Source: a virus. Taken from it: a DNA stretch of 40,434 bases. The notes under the pieces are model-generated. The model was not told the DNA's origin and searched no databases. It saw only the letters and a program-made list of their open reading frames with translations. Position numbers and translations under genes: made by a program. Location of the stretch: the IMG/VR virus record IMGVR_UViG_3300006802_011090, positions 1-40,434 of that record, one strand, 5' to 3'. This document shows positions 25,133-31,889 of the stretch, piece after piece (the first letter of the stretch is position 1; each line of letters begins with the position of its first letter).

Positions 25133-25904
25133 AATAAAGAAATTAGAAGATTACAATAAAACACTTCCTGTAGTAGAAGTATATCCTTGTGTGCAATCTG
25201 AAGGTAGCCGGCAAGGCAAACCTACTATTGCAATCAGAACTACCGGTTGCACCCACAGATGTTTCTTTGGTGAAGGAGGTTGGTGCGATTCATGGTATAC
25301 ATCTATACATCCAGAAAAAGGCACTTTCACTTTCAATGATATTATTCGAATGTATGATGATCATCCTTATATCAAAGAAATGATGCTAACTGGAGGATCT
25401 CCTACAATGCATGCATCTTTGGTTAATGAACTAGTTAATTTTGCATCAACACGAGGAATTGTGGTAACAATTGAAACTGAAGGCAGTCACTTTATTAAAA
25501 CGGATTTGCCGATAGATTTAATTTCATTGTCTCCTAAGTTTTCAAATTCTGTACCAAAGTTAGGAATTAAAACACCTAGCGGTAAAGAGACAGATCAAAG
25601 AATGATCGATCAGCATAACAAGTTCAGATTGAATCACGAAGCAATCAAGCAGACACTTAAATATCATCATGATTATCATTATAAACCCGTATGGGATGGC
25701 ACTGAATACAATCTAGAAGAAATAGAAGAATTCAGAGTGTTGCATAATATTCCAAAATCAAAAACTTGGATAATGCCCGCAGGAGATACCAGAGAAGAAC
25801 TAATTAAAATGTATCCTAAAACTATAGAAATGTGCACTAAACATGGATATAATTTCACAGGAAGAGAACACATCATTGCATACAATACCGAGAGAGGAGT
25901 ATAA
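25116..25904 (+). CDS. queE: 7-carboxy-7-deazaguanine synthase (QueE)
   Basis: 262 aa from ATG 25116, chosen because the residues before it overlap the previous gene and the conserved sequence starts at LPVVEVYPCVQSEGSRQGKP. It is a radical SAM enzyme; the cluster motif is CTHRCFFGEGGWC (CX3CX7C instead of CX3CX2C), with an aromatic before the last Cys, as in QueE variants with extra residues. MMLTGGSP is the SAM-binding GGEP-like motif, and VTIETEGS and LISLSPKFSNS are further QueE signatures. It converts 6-carboxytetrahydropterin to 7-carboxy-7-deazaguanine. It works with folE, queD and the dpdA-like gene at 33085. No queC is in the window. Confidence 0.9.
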   Translation: MNSPSKIKKLEDYNKTLPVVEVYPCVQSEGSRQGKPTIAIRTTGCTHRCFFGEGGWCDSWYTSIHPEKGTFTFNDIIRMYDDHPYIKEMMLTGGSPTMHASLVNELVNFASTRGIVVTIETEGSHFIKTDLPIDLISLSPKFSNSVPKLGIKTPSGKETDQRMIDQHNKFRLNHEAIKQTLKYHHDYHYKPVWDGTEYNLEEIEEFRVLHNIPKSKTWIMPAGDTREELIKMYPKTIEMCTKHGYNFTGREHIIAYNTERGV

Positions 25905-25907
25905 TTA

Positions 25908-25915
25908 TATTTATA
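25908..25915 (+). promoter_or_regulatory. TATTTATA box upstream of thioredoxin
   Basis: Exact TATTTATA 4 nt after the queE stop and 60 nt before the thioredoxin start; it lies immediately before a 20-codon ORF. Confidence 0.35.
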
Positions 25916-25916
25916 T

Positions 25917-25979
25917 ATGGAATACACGGTAACTACAACCTTCGGAGATATTAACATAAATTACATAATTACGCGATGA
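25917..25979 (+). CDS. 20-codon ORF overlapping thioredoxin start
   Basis: ATG at 25917 opens a 20-residue ORF (MEYTVTTTFGDININYIITR) whose TGA overlaps the thioredoxin ATG as ATGA, the coupling arrangement used by real genes here. It might be a leader peptide or translational-coupling element, or chance. Confidence 0.3.
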   Translation: MEYTVTTTFGDININYIITR

Positions 25980-26224
25980 AAGAATTTTTATACTTTAGTG
26001 CTACATGGTGTGAGCCATGCAAACAATATACTTCTGTGCTACTAGAATGTGCATCAACAATTAAAATTACACATCGAGATGTAAATCAGTATCCAGAAGA
26101 AACTCAGAAATACGGAATAAAAAATGTACCTACCATGGTACTACTAGTTAACGGACAAGAAAAGACTCGATTCACCGGAGTTAAATCTGCCGCTGAATTG
26201 ACAGCAATATACAACAAATATTAA
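25976..26224 (+). CDS. Thioredoxin-like protein
   Basis: 82 aa, shorter than E. coli thioredoxin (109 aa), like small phage thioredoxins. The active site is ATWCEPCKQ (C12, C15; CEPC instead of CGPC) and the cis-Pro loop is KNVPTMVL (P52), followed by GQEKTRFTGVKSAAEL. It probably reduces the C610/C615 pair of the class II RNR encoded upstream. Glutaredoxin-like substrates are also possible because the CxPC dipeptide differs from thioredoxin. Confidence 0.85.
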   Translation: MKEFLYFSATWCEPCKQYTSVLLECASTIKITHRDVNQYPEETQKYGIKNVPTMVLLVNGQEKTRFTGVKSAAELTAIYNKY

Positions 26225-26240
26225 TATAAACTAAAAGGTT

Positions 26241-26540
26241 ATGAATATGAAGCCATATGGAGATTTAGTTCTGCTTAAAGAACAAGAACAAGTTAAAAAA
26301 TCAAGCACAATCATCATGTTACCAGGTGCAGATGGAGATTATGTTTATGCAGATGTAATCAAAGTAGGTCCTGGATTATACACTCATAACGGAGTGCAAA
26401 TACCAATGACAGTGAAAGCTGGCGACACTGTAATGCTACACAAAAGCAATGCAGGAGATCAAAAGAAAGTAACAATAGACGAAGTTGAATATTTGCTAAT
26501 CAGAGAATCAGAATTGCTAATGGTATCTGAACCTGCTTAA
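26241..26540 (+). CDS. GroES-like co-chaperonin
   Basis: 99 aa. Cpn10 features are present in order: MKPYGDLVLLKEQE, a mobile-loop region with KKSSTIIMLPGADGD, YADVIKVGPGLYTHNG, VKAGDTVMLHKSNAGDQKKV, and EYLLIRESELL. T4 gp31 plays this part with host GroEL in folding the major capsid protein. AAAAGG at 26233-26238 is too close to the ATG at 26241 and well placed for the ATG at 26247, so the start may be two codons later. Confidence 0.82.
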   Translation: MNMKPYGDLVLLKEQEQVKKSSTIIMLPGADGDYVYADVIKVGPGLYTHNGVQIPMTVKAGDTVMLHKSNAGDQKKVTIDEVEYLLIRESELLMVSEPA

Positions 26541-26541
26541 T

Positions 26542-26781
26542 ATGTGGGTAGAAGCATTAGGATGGATTAGCACTGTATTAGTGTTAATCGGATTCATATT
26601 CAATTCATGCAGACAGCTGATTCCTGCAATTGTGATATGGATTATCGGAGACATAGGTTGGATTACATATGATATTTTCATAAATAATTATAGCCATATG
26701 TTTCTTAGTTTTATAATTATAGCAATTAACATTTACGGAATATACAATGTATCAAAACATCGCATATCACAAAAAAACTAA
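26542..26781 (+). CDS. Small multi-pass membrane protein
   Basis: 79 aa with three predicted transmembrane helices (about residues 5-23, 27-45 and 52-70): EALGWISTVLVLIGFIFNSC, AIVIWIIGDIGWITYDIFIN, FLSFIIIAINIYGIYNV. The WIxxDxxWxxYD and final NIYGIY features resemble small PnuC- or SemiSWEET-like proteins found in phages, but the match is not strong enough to name a transported molecule. Its 3' end overlaps the start of the DNA polymerase gene by 35 nt in another frame. Confidence 0.6.
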   Translation: MWVEALGWISTVLVLIGFIFNSCRQLIPAIVIWIIGDIGWITYDIFINNYSHMFLSFIIIAINIYGIYNVSKHRISQKN

Positions 26782-29269
26782 TACTATTCATCTGTGGGAT
26801 GATGAAGCCGGATACAAGAAGATTAACTTCAAACCGTACGGCTATCTTCCAGACGCAAACGGACAGTATAAATCATTGGATGGCACTACACTTAAACGAA
26901 TAAATTCAAACATCAGAAGCAGTCCAGAATCATATGAATCAGATTTAAATGAAGAAGTTCGCACACTGATTGATTTGTATTATGAATCTGATTTAGGTTC
27001 GACAGACCATCGTGAGTTATTTTTTGATATCGAAACGGCAAAAGATGAGAATGGTTATTCTACTCCAGACGATGTTCGCACCGAGATAAATGCAATTGCA
27101 TATTACGACAAACACGGAAAAGATCGTCGTGTGTTGCTGTTAGACACTCACAAAGTTTTGCAAGATGATGTGTTTTATGCTGAAGGATACACCATAGAAG
27201 TGTTTGATACAGAACACAAACTGTTAACCAAATTTTTAAACATATGGCAACAGATTGCGCCTACCATAGTAACAGGATGGAACAGTGACGGATATGATAT
27301 TCCATACCTTGTTAATCGTTGCAAGAAGATTCTAGGCAAACAATCAGTTGAAGCATTGTCTCCTGTCGGAATTGTTGAATGGAACAAAAACAGAGCACAA
27401 TACAAAATATTCGGAGTATCAAGTTTAGATTATATTAAATTGTATAAAAACTTTACTTATACAGAACTACCCAATTACCGATTAGACACAGTTGCACTTA
27501 CAGAGTTAGGGCGAGGCAAGGTTGAGTATGACGGAGATTTAGATGCATTGTTCCGGGAAGACATTCACAAGTTTGCTTGGTACAACATGACTGACGTTGA
27601 TTTGGTTGCAGATTTAGATGAAAAGCTGCAGCTGTTAAATTTAGCACGAACCATATGTCATAAAGGACATGTTCCGTATGAAGATGTGTATTATGCATCT
27701 AAATACCTGGATGGTGCTGCAATAGTAGACCTGAAACGCAACGGATTTGTTGCACCTAACAAGCAATTCAGATTCATTGAAGAAGAAACTCAGGCAGATG
27801 CATTAGCAGGAGCTTATGTGATGCCACCGGTCCCTGGACTATACAAATGGATATATGACTTGGATCTAACTTCTCTGTATCCTAGTATCATCATGAGTTT
27901 GAACATATCTCCGGAAACTAAAGTAGGAGTAGTGCAGAATTGGAATGAAGAACAACTTTTAAGCAAAGATGCATTTGATGTTACGGTTAGTGATGGCAAC
28001 ACCTCAATACAAGTAAAAGATTTTAAACGTTGGTTGCAAGAAACAGAATCCACAGTAGCCAGCAACGGAGCTGTGTATTCCACCAAGAAAAAAGGGTTTC
28101 TGCCGGCCATACTAGAAAAATGGTTTGATGAACGTGTAGAGTTCAAGAACAAACGAGACGAATATGAAGTAGGGTCAGAACAATACAAATTTTATGATGC
28201 CATGCAGCTCACGCAGAAAGTGTTGCTCAATTCATTTTACGGAGTGTTAGGATTAAAAACATTTCGATTTCATGACCTAGACAATGCAGGTGCTATCACA
28301 GCAACTGGTCAGAGTGTAATTAAATTTTCTGCAAAATGCATAAATAGATACTATGAACGAGAAACTGGAAAAGATCATTTTATTAATTCTACAGGTAAAC
28401 GAGCTGAATATGCTTTCTATACTGATACTGATTCAACATTTTGCTCATCGCTTCCTTTAATTGAAAAACGTTATCCGAATTTTGATGAAACTGATGAACA
28501 GTTCATGATAGAAAAGACCAATCTGATTGCATCTGAAATACAATCACACGTTAACGCAATGTATGATCAGTATGCCATAGTGTTTCATAATACCGCAACA
28601 CATCGTTGGCAGATCAAGCAAGAATATGTTGCAAAGTCCGGCTTATGGATAGCCAAAAAGCGTTACGCACAATGGGTAATATTCAAAGAAGGAAAACCTA
28701 CCGACAAAATGGATATAAAAGGACTAGATGTTGTTAGATCCAGTTTTCCTACGGATTTCAAAAAGATAATGACTGAAACACTCTGGCTGATACTCAAACA
28801 GTCCGACAAGCAAGAAACTTCGGATATGATACTGAAATTCAAAGACAACATACAGAATTCTGTGGTGTTGAATGTGATGAAAAACACCGGTGTCAAAGAA
28901 ATAAGCAAATACACAAAAGCACGCAAGCCGTTTACTGGATATGTATCAGGTACACCAGCACATGTTAAGTCTGCAATCAATTTCAATGATTTGCTGCATA
29001 AATTCAAAATTCGCAACACTGCAGCAATAACAGACGGCGAAAAAGTGAAATGGGCATATCTGAAAACTAATCCGTTTGGATTTGACACTATAGCAGTGCG
29101 AGGATATGAAGATCCTGCAGAGATCATGCAGTTCTTGCAGACCTATATTGACCGAGATAAAATATTCGATAGAGAGCTACGAGGCAAGCTGGATGACTTC
29201 TATGCAGCCATGAATTGGGGTGTGCTTCCGCAGAACAACAACATGACCAAGTTTTTTTCATTTGGATGA
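26747..29269 (+). CDS. Family B replicative DNA polymerase (T4 gp43-like)
   Basis: 840 aa (T4 gp43 is 898 aa). The 3'-5' exonuclease motifs are DIE at 94-96 (LFFDIETA), WNSDGYDIPYLVNR at about 178-191, and YNMTDVDL at 279-286. The polymerase motifs are A: DLDLTSLYPSIIMSLN (371-386), B: KVLLNSFYGVLGL (491-503), C: YTDTDS (558-563). All catalytic Asp are present, so it should be a proofreading replicase, working with the sliding clamp at 34350 and clamp loader at 35491/36856. The gene is followed by a TATTTATA box and the tagged-protein cassette. Confidence 0.96.
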   Translation: MYQNIAYHKKTNTIHLWDDEAGYKKINFKPYGYLPDANGQYKSLDGTTLKRINSNIRSSPESYESDLNEEVRTLIDLYYESDLGSTDHRELFFDIETAKDENGYSTPDDVRTEINAIAYYDKHGKDRRVLLLDTHKVLQDDVFYAEGYTIEVFDTEHKLLTKFLNIWQQIAPTIVTGWNSDGYDIPYLVNRCKKILGKQSVEALSPVGIVEWNKNRAQYKIFGVSSLDYIKLYKNFTYTELPNYRLDTVALTELGRGKVEYDGDLDALFREDIHKFAWYNMTDVDLVADLDEKLQLLNLARTICHKGHVPYEDVYYASKYLDGAAIVDLKRNGFVAPNKQFRFIEEETQADALAGAYVMPPVPGLYKWIYDLDLTSLYPSIIMSLNISPETKVGVVQNWNEEQLLSKDAFDVTVSDGNTSIQVKDFKRWLQETESTVASNGAVYSTKKKGFLPAILEKWFDERVEFKNKRDEYEVGSEQYKFYDAMQLTQKVLLNSFYGVLGLKTFRFHDLDNAGAITATGQSVIKFSAKCINRYYERETGKDHFINSTGKRAEYAFYTDTDSTFCSSLPLIEKRYPNFDETDEQFMIEKTNLIASEIQSHVNAMYDQYAIVFHNTATHRWQIKQEYVAKSGLWIAKKRYAQWVIFKEGKPTDKMDIKGLDVVRSSFPTDFKKIMTETLWLILKQSDKQETSDMILKFKDNIQNSVVLNVMKNTGVKEISKYTKARKPFTGYVSGTPAHVKSAINFNDLLHKFKIRNTAAITDGEKVKWAYLKTNPFGFDTIAVRGYEDPAEIMQFLQTYIDRDKIFDRELRGKLDDFYAAMNWGVLPQNNNMTKFFSFG

Positions 29270-29277
29270 TATTTATA
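29270..29277 (+). promoter_or_regulatory. TATTTATA box before tagged-protein cassette
   Basis: Exact TATTTATA just after the polymerase stop and 21 nt before the ATG at 29299; it marks the four tagged genes as a probable late transcription unit. Confidence 0.5.
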
Positions 29278-29298
29278 TTAAAATAAATAAAAGTAAAC

Positions 29299-29706
29299 AT
29301 GAAAAAGAATATCCTATCAGAAAACATGCGCAGATTCGGTACCAAGAATCTGAATGAACAAGAATGGAAATCATCGATTAGACGTCAATTGGATGGACCT
29401 ATAGATTATAAAACGATCGAAGATCTTAAAGATCCGCAATACATATATGATGTAATAAATGATTCTATAAACCATATTCCTTTTTGGGAATTAGATAATG
29501 AAGCCCCTGTTGAAGCAGCATTTATGGCAATAGAAAAAGGTGGGCCTGAACTTTATGCAGCAGTTAACAATATATATTTGAATTCAAAGAGGAAGAGTGT
29601 GACAGAAAACAGTATACTAGAGTGGATAAAATCTGAAATAGATATAACAAAAATTTATCATAAGAAATCTATTATGAGTATGGCAGCTGCTAACGGCTGG
29701 AAGTAA
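29299..29706 (+). CDS. Tagged small protein, putative packaged head protein (tag type 1)
   Basis: 135 aa. It begins MKKNILSENMRRFGTKNLNE, the tag shared with the proteins at 29724 and 30547. L-N-E at 18-20 fits a gp21-like prohead protease site, so the mature protein would start at Q21. The body (YKTIEDLKDPQYIYDVINDS, AAFMAIEKGGPELYAAVNNI) is helical and unrelated to the other tagged bodies. Role of the mature part is unknown; T4 analogues (IP proteins, Alt) are injected to block restriction or change host RNA polymerase. Tag function is inference. Confidence 0.62.
   Translation: MKKNILSENMRRFGTKNLNEQEWKSSIRRQLDGPIDYKTIEDLKDPQYIYDVINDSINHIPFWELDNEAPVEAAFMAIEKGGPELYAAVNNIYLNSKRKSVTENSILEWIKSEIDITKIYHKKSIMSMAAANGWK
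29308..29362 (+). repeat. Type 1 tag-coding repeat, copy 1
   Basis: 55 nt that differ from 29739-29793 at three positions only, and strongly resemble 30556-30610. Confidence 0.88.
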
Positions 29707-29723
29707 TAATTAAAAAAAAAGAA

Positions 29724-30140
29724 ATGATTAAAATAAAAAATATCCTATCAGAAAACATGCGCCGATTCGGCACCAAGAATCTGAATGAACAGGCTGATAT
29801 ACGCCAAGATAGTCTAATGAATACAGTAGCTAAAGATTTAGAGAACGGAACGATAAGTATACCTGGATTTATATGGGATAGCTATCTTTCCCCTACCAAC
29901 AAACCAAAATTTGGGTTTAAGCTTAAAAGCAATCCCGAATCAAGATTTACAATGTACTTAATTTTTAAAATGACACCAGCTGGACAGAAACCATGGGTGG
30001 CTGAAATTAATAACGAACACAGCAAAGCAATAAACGGCACGTGGGAATATGATGCAAATTCAAAAACAATTAAGTTACTTGATCAAACCGGAGTAGACGT
30101 TACTAATACGCTGGAGAACAAATATTTAAAAAAATCTTAA
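29724..30140 (+). CDS. Tagged small protein, putative packaged head protein (tag type 1)
   Basis: 138 aa. The tag is KNILSENMRRFGTKNLNE preceded by MIKI; predicted cut after L-N-E. The mature body is about 115 aa: SLMNTVAKDLENGTISIPGF, FGFKLKSNPESRFTMYLIFK, GQKPWVAEI and the end GTWEYDANSKTIKLLDQTG. This body is paralogous to that at 30547 (same PGF..., GFKL..., GTWEYDANSKTIKLLDQTG order), so one arose by duplication. A lipocalin- or SH3-like small beta domain is plausible; no known inhibitor is recognised. Confidence 0.62.
   Translation: MIKIKNILSENMRRFGTKNLNEQADIRQDSLMNTVAKDLENGTISIPGFIWDSYLSPTNKPKFGFKLKSNPESRFTMYLIFKMTPAGQKPWVAEINNEHSKAINGTWEYDANSKTIKLLDQTGVDVTNTLENKYLKKS
29739..29793 (+). 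repeat. Type 1 tag-coding repeat, copy 2
   Basis: 55 nt encoding the NILSENMRRFGTKNLNEQ tag; near-identical to 29308-29362 at DNA level, including silent positions. Confidence 0.88.
30036..30088 (+). repeat. 53-nt exact repeat in paralogous body, copy 1
   Basis: Starts GGCACGTGGGAATATGATGC and is identical to 30850-30902, while the segments between tag and repeat have diverged. Confidence 0.9.
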
Positions 30141-30151
30141 CGGTAACAAAA

Positions 30152-30529
30152 ATGAAAACTAATAAATACTTATTCGAAACTAAATGGAAGCAGTTCCTAA
30201 ATGAAGAAACTACGGTACCGAGTTCTATAACTAGTCTAGATGATATAAAAAATATTAAAATAGTTTGGACGGACTGTGGAGGCCTAGACAATGAATTATC
30301 CGCTTCAGATCGTGCCAAATTGCAATTGGTATCAGGAGATAATCCAATTACGGTTAAATTTGCCGCAGAACCAGAAGCAACCAGAGTTCCTACCGAAGCC
30401 GAAAAAGCCGGAGGAGAAACAGAAGATTTTAGCATACAGCGCTGCGTTATCGCAGAACCAAATGCTGTAGGTAAAAATTTAGAATTATCACCATATAAGG
30501 ATATATATTATTTGTTTTATAACGGATAA
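30152..30529 (+). CDS. Tagged small protein, putative packaged head protein (tag type 2)
   Basis: 125 aa. The first 18 residues MKTNKYLFETKWKQFLNE match the tag of the 15833 gene; predicted cut after L-N-E. The start resembles T4 IP tags (MKTYQEFIAE) in having MKT, an aromatic-rich amphipathic helix and a x-E cut site. The mature body includes LDDIKNIKIVWTDCGGLDNE, DRAKLQLVSGDNPITVKF, and ends KDIYYLFYNG. No family recognised. It lies between two type 1 genes, so the two tag classes are interleaved in one operon. Confidence 0.62.
   Translation: MKTNKYLFETKWKQFLNEETTVPSSITSLDDIKNIKIVWTDCGGLDNELSASDRAKLQLVSGDNPITVKFAAEPEATRVPTEAEKAGGETEDFSIQRCVIAEPNAVGKNLELSPYKDIYYLFYNG
30164..30205 (+). repeat. 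Type 2 tag-coding repeat, copy 2
   Basis: 42 nt matching 15845-15886 with about five mismatches across 14 kb. Confidence 0.8.
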
Positions 30530-30546
30530 CAATAAAGGATAACAAC

Positions 30547-30954
30547 ATGAAACGAAACGTTTTATCAGAAAACATGCGCAGATTTGGAACCAAGAATCTG
30601 AATGAACAGGTATATAATCTTATGAATGACGTAGCTTCCGGTTTACAAAATGGATCGATAAAAATACCTGGGTTTAAATGGAGTGGCTTTCTTTTACCAA
30701 CTGCGGATAATCCGGCAGAATATGGCTTTAAGCTTGAAAGCCTCCCTACACAGAGAGGTATTAAAATGGAATTACAGTTTAAAAGGTCACAAGGCGGACA
30801 GCAAGCTTGGATTACTAAAATGCAGAATAAATCGATTAGTGAATTGTCGGGCACGTGGGAATATGATGCAAATTCAAAAACAATTAAGTTACTTGATCAA
30901 ACTGGAAAAGATGTTACTAATTCGTTCAAGAATGTTTTAGGTGACCCAATTTAA
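30547..30954 (+). CDS. Tagged small protein, paralogue of 29724 product (tag type 1)
   Basis: 135 aa. Tag: MKRNVLSENMRRFGTKNLNE, predicted cut after L-N-E. The body repeats the plan of the 29724 product: LMNDVASGLQNGSIKIPGFK, YGFKLESLPTQRGIKMELQF, KRSQGGQQAWITKM, GTWEYDANSKTIKLLDQTGK. The middle has many changes, but 53 nt of the C-terminal part are identical, suggesting recent duplication or gene conversion. AAAGGATAACAAC precedes the start. A strong terminator follows at 30987, closing the cassette. Confidence 0.62.
   Translation: MKRNVLSENMRRFGTKNLNEQVYNLMNDVASGLQNGSIKIPGFKWSGFLLPTADNPAEYGFKLESLPTQRGIKMELQFKRSQGGQQAWITKMQNKSISELSGTWEYDANSKTIKLLDQTGKDVTNSFKNVLGDPI
30556..30610 (+). repeat. 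Type 1 tag-coding repeat, copy 3
   Basis: Same 55-nt module as at 29308 and 29739, with a few more changes in its first part. Confidence 0.85.
30850..30902 (+). repeat. 53-nt exact repeat in paralogous body, copy 2
   Basis: Identical to 30036-30088. Confidence 0.9.
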
Positions 30955-30986
30955 TGTATAAAGCTTAAACATCAACTAAATCAATA

Positions 30987-31016
30987 AAGTGTTAGCAATC
31001 ATGTTAGCACTTTTTT
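30987..31016 (+). terminator. Rho-independent terminator after tagged-protein cassette
   Basis: An 11-bp stem with two G-U pairs (AAGTGTTAGCA at 30987-30997 with TGTTAGCACTT at 31002-31012, loop ATCA) followed by T residues to 31016. Confidence 0.85.
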
Positions 31017-31025
31017 ACTGTATGA

Positions 31026-31069
31026 TTTGGTTATACCCATAATATTCATTATATTAAATAAAAAGTTAT
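31026..31069 (+). promoter_or_regulatory. TTTGG promoter candidate before the gene at 31070
   Basis: TTTGGTTATACCCATAA at 31026, nearly the same as the element before the helicase gene (19853). AAGTTAT (31063-31069) abuts the start. It lies just after a terminator, as a promoter should. Confidence 0.5.
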
Positions 31070-31504
31070 ATGTACGGAAAACAGCAATGGCGCGGACGTG
31101 AAGTAGAAGGCCGATACGCAGATTTAATGACTCTGTTTGTCAGAGAATTAGGCAACGGCATTCAGGTAAAAGATCTGCAAGAATATCCACATTATTATTT
31201 TACTATAGAATACATGAAACGATGTTTTGAAAATACCGCAGAAGTAGAAGCTATAAGAAACATATTGGATTCTTCTAATTGTGCTGTAACAATTGAAGCC
31301 AATACAGACACCATACGTCGTATTCCTCCGGACCTAATAAACAGATGCCATATTATATATCGCATACAAGATGATGCACTACAAGTACTTAAAGACACCG
31401 ATACACTTAGCATAGATGCTGGTTGGTACCGTGTTCATCAGATTACCAAGTGCAACATGATGGAAATCAATCCTAGTAACTATAAATTTGACGAAGAATT
31501 ATGA
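31070..31504 (+). CDS. Conserved phage protein of unknown function
   Basis: 144 aa. The N-terminus MYGKQQWRGREVEGRYADLM, followed by TLFVRELG, and PHYYFTIEYMKR are patterns of a conserved hypothetical family near replication genes in marine T4-like phages. The centre (IRNILDSSNCAVTIEANTDT, RRIPPDLINRCHIIYRIQDD) and SIDAGWYRVHQITK suggest an alpha/beta fold. No catalytic motif seen. Overlaps the next gene (ATGA). Confidence 0.6.
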   Translation: MYGKQQWRGREVEGRYADLMTLFVRELGNGIQVKDLQEYPHYYFTIEYMKRCFENTAEVEAIRNILDSSNCAVTIEANTDTIRRIPPDLINRCHIIYRIQDDALQVLKDTDTLSIDAGWYRVHQITKCNMMEINPSNYKFDEEL

Positions 31505-31854
31505 AATACAGCGTAGTAGTAACATTTTCAATCGAAGGATTTCACAATTGGCCTGAAGCCAAGGATATCTTTCCAGAAGTAGCATTTTTATCAGACAGAC
31601 ATCGACACATGTTTGGTTTTCGATGTTATGCTAAAGTAACACATACAGACAGAGATGAAGAATTTATCTTGTTGAAACGACAAATACAAAAAGGACTGCG
31701 AATAGCATTTACTAGTTCCGAAACCAATGTATTAGAATTTGGCAGAATGAGCTGTGAAGCTATCGGAGAATGGTTATTAGATTCATTTCCTAGTTTGTAT
31801 CGTGTAGAAGTTTGGGAAGATTGGGAGAACGGCGCAATCATTGAACGAGATTAG
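31501..31854 (+). CDS. Conserved phage protein, possibly a T-fold (QueD-like) relative
   Basis: 117 aa, start overlapping the previous stop by 4 nt. The layout recalls QueD: an early VVTFSIEGFHNWPEA strand, SDRHRHMFGFRCYAKVTHTD (H-x-H followed by a strand, as HGHNY in QueD), and SCEAIGEWLLDSFPSLYRVE with VWEDWENGAIIE at the end, as the PTxENxAxWI helix and final strand. The usual catalytic Cys and zinc set are not clear. This may be a divergent T-fold protein or only a look-alike. It is directly upstream of the glycosyltransferase and dpdA-like genes, which would suit a base-modification role. Confidence 0.5.
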   Translation: MKYSVVVTFSIEGFHNWPEAKDIFPEVAFLSDRHRHMFGFRCYAKVTHTDRDEEFILLKRQIQKGLRIAFTSSETNVLEFGRMSCEAIGEWLLDSFPSLYRVEVWEDWENGAIIERD

Positions 31855-31889
31855 GTTGGATAAAGCATATTATTTTCTTACAATAAGTT
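31853..31889 (+). promoter_or_regulatory. TTGG-type promoter candidate before glycosyltransferase
   Basis: TAGGTTGGA at 31853-31860, as at 12887, with TTGG 34 nt before the ATG and an A/T-rich spacer (CATATTATTTTCTTACAATA). Confidence 0.35.

Noticed and set aside
29308-30610. Repeated 55-nt units as a CRISPR array
   Set aside because: Only three copies, unevenly spaced, each in frame at the start of a gene; they encode protein tags.
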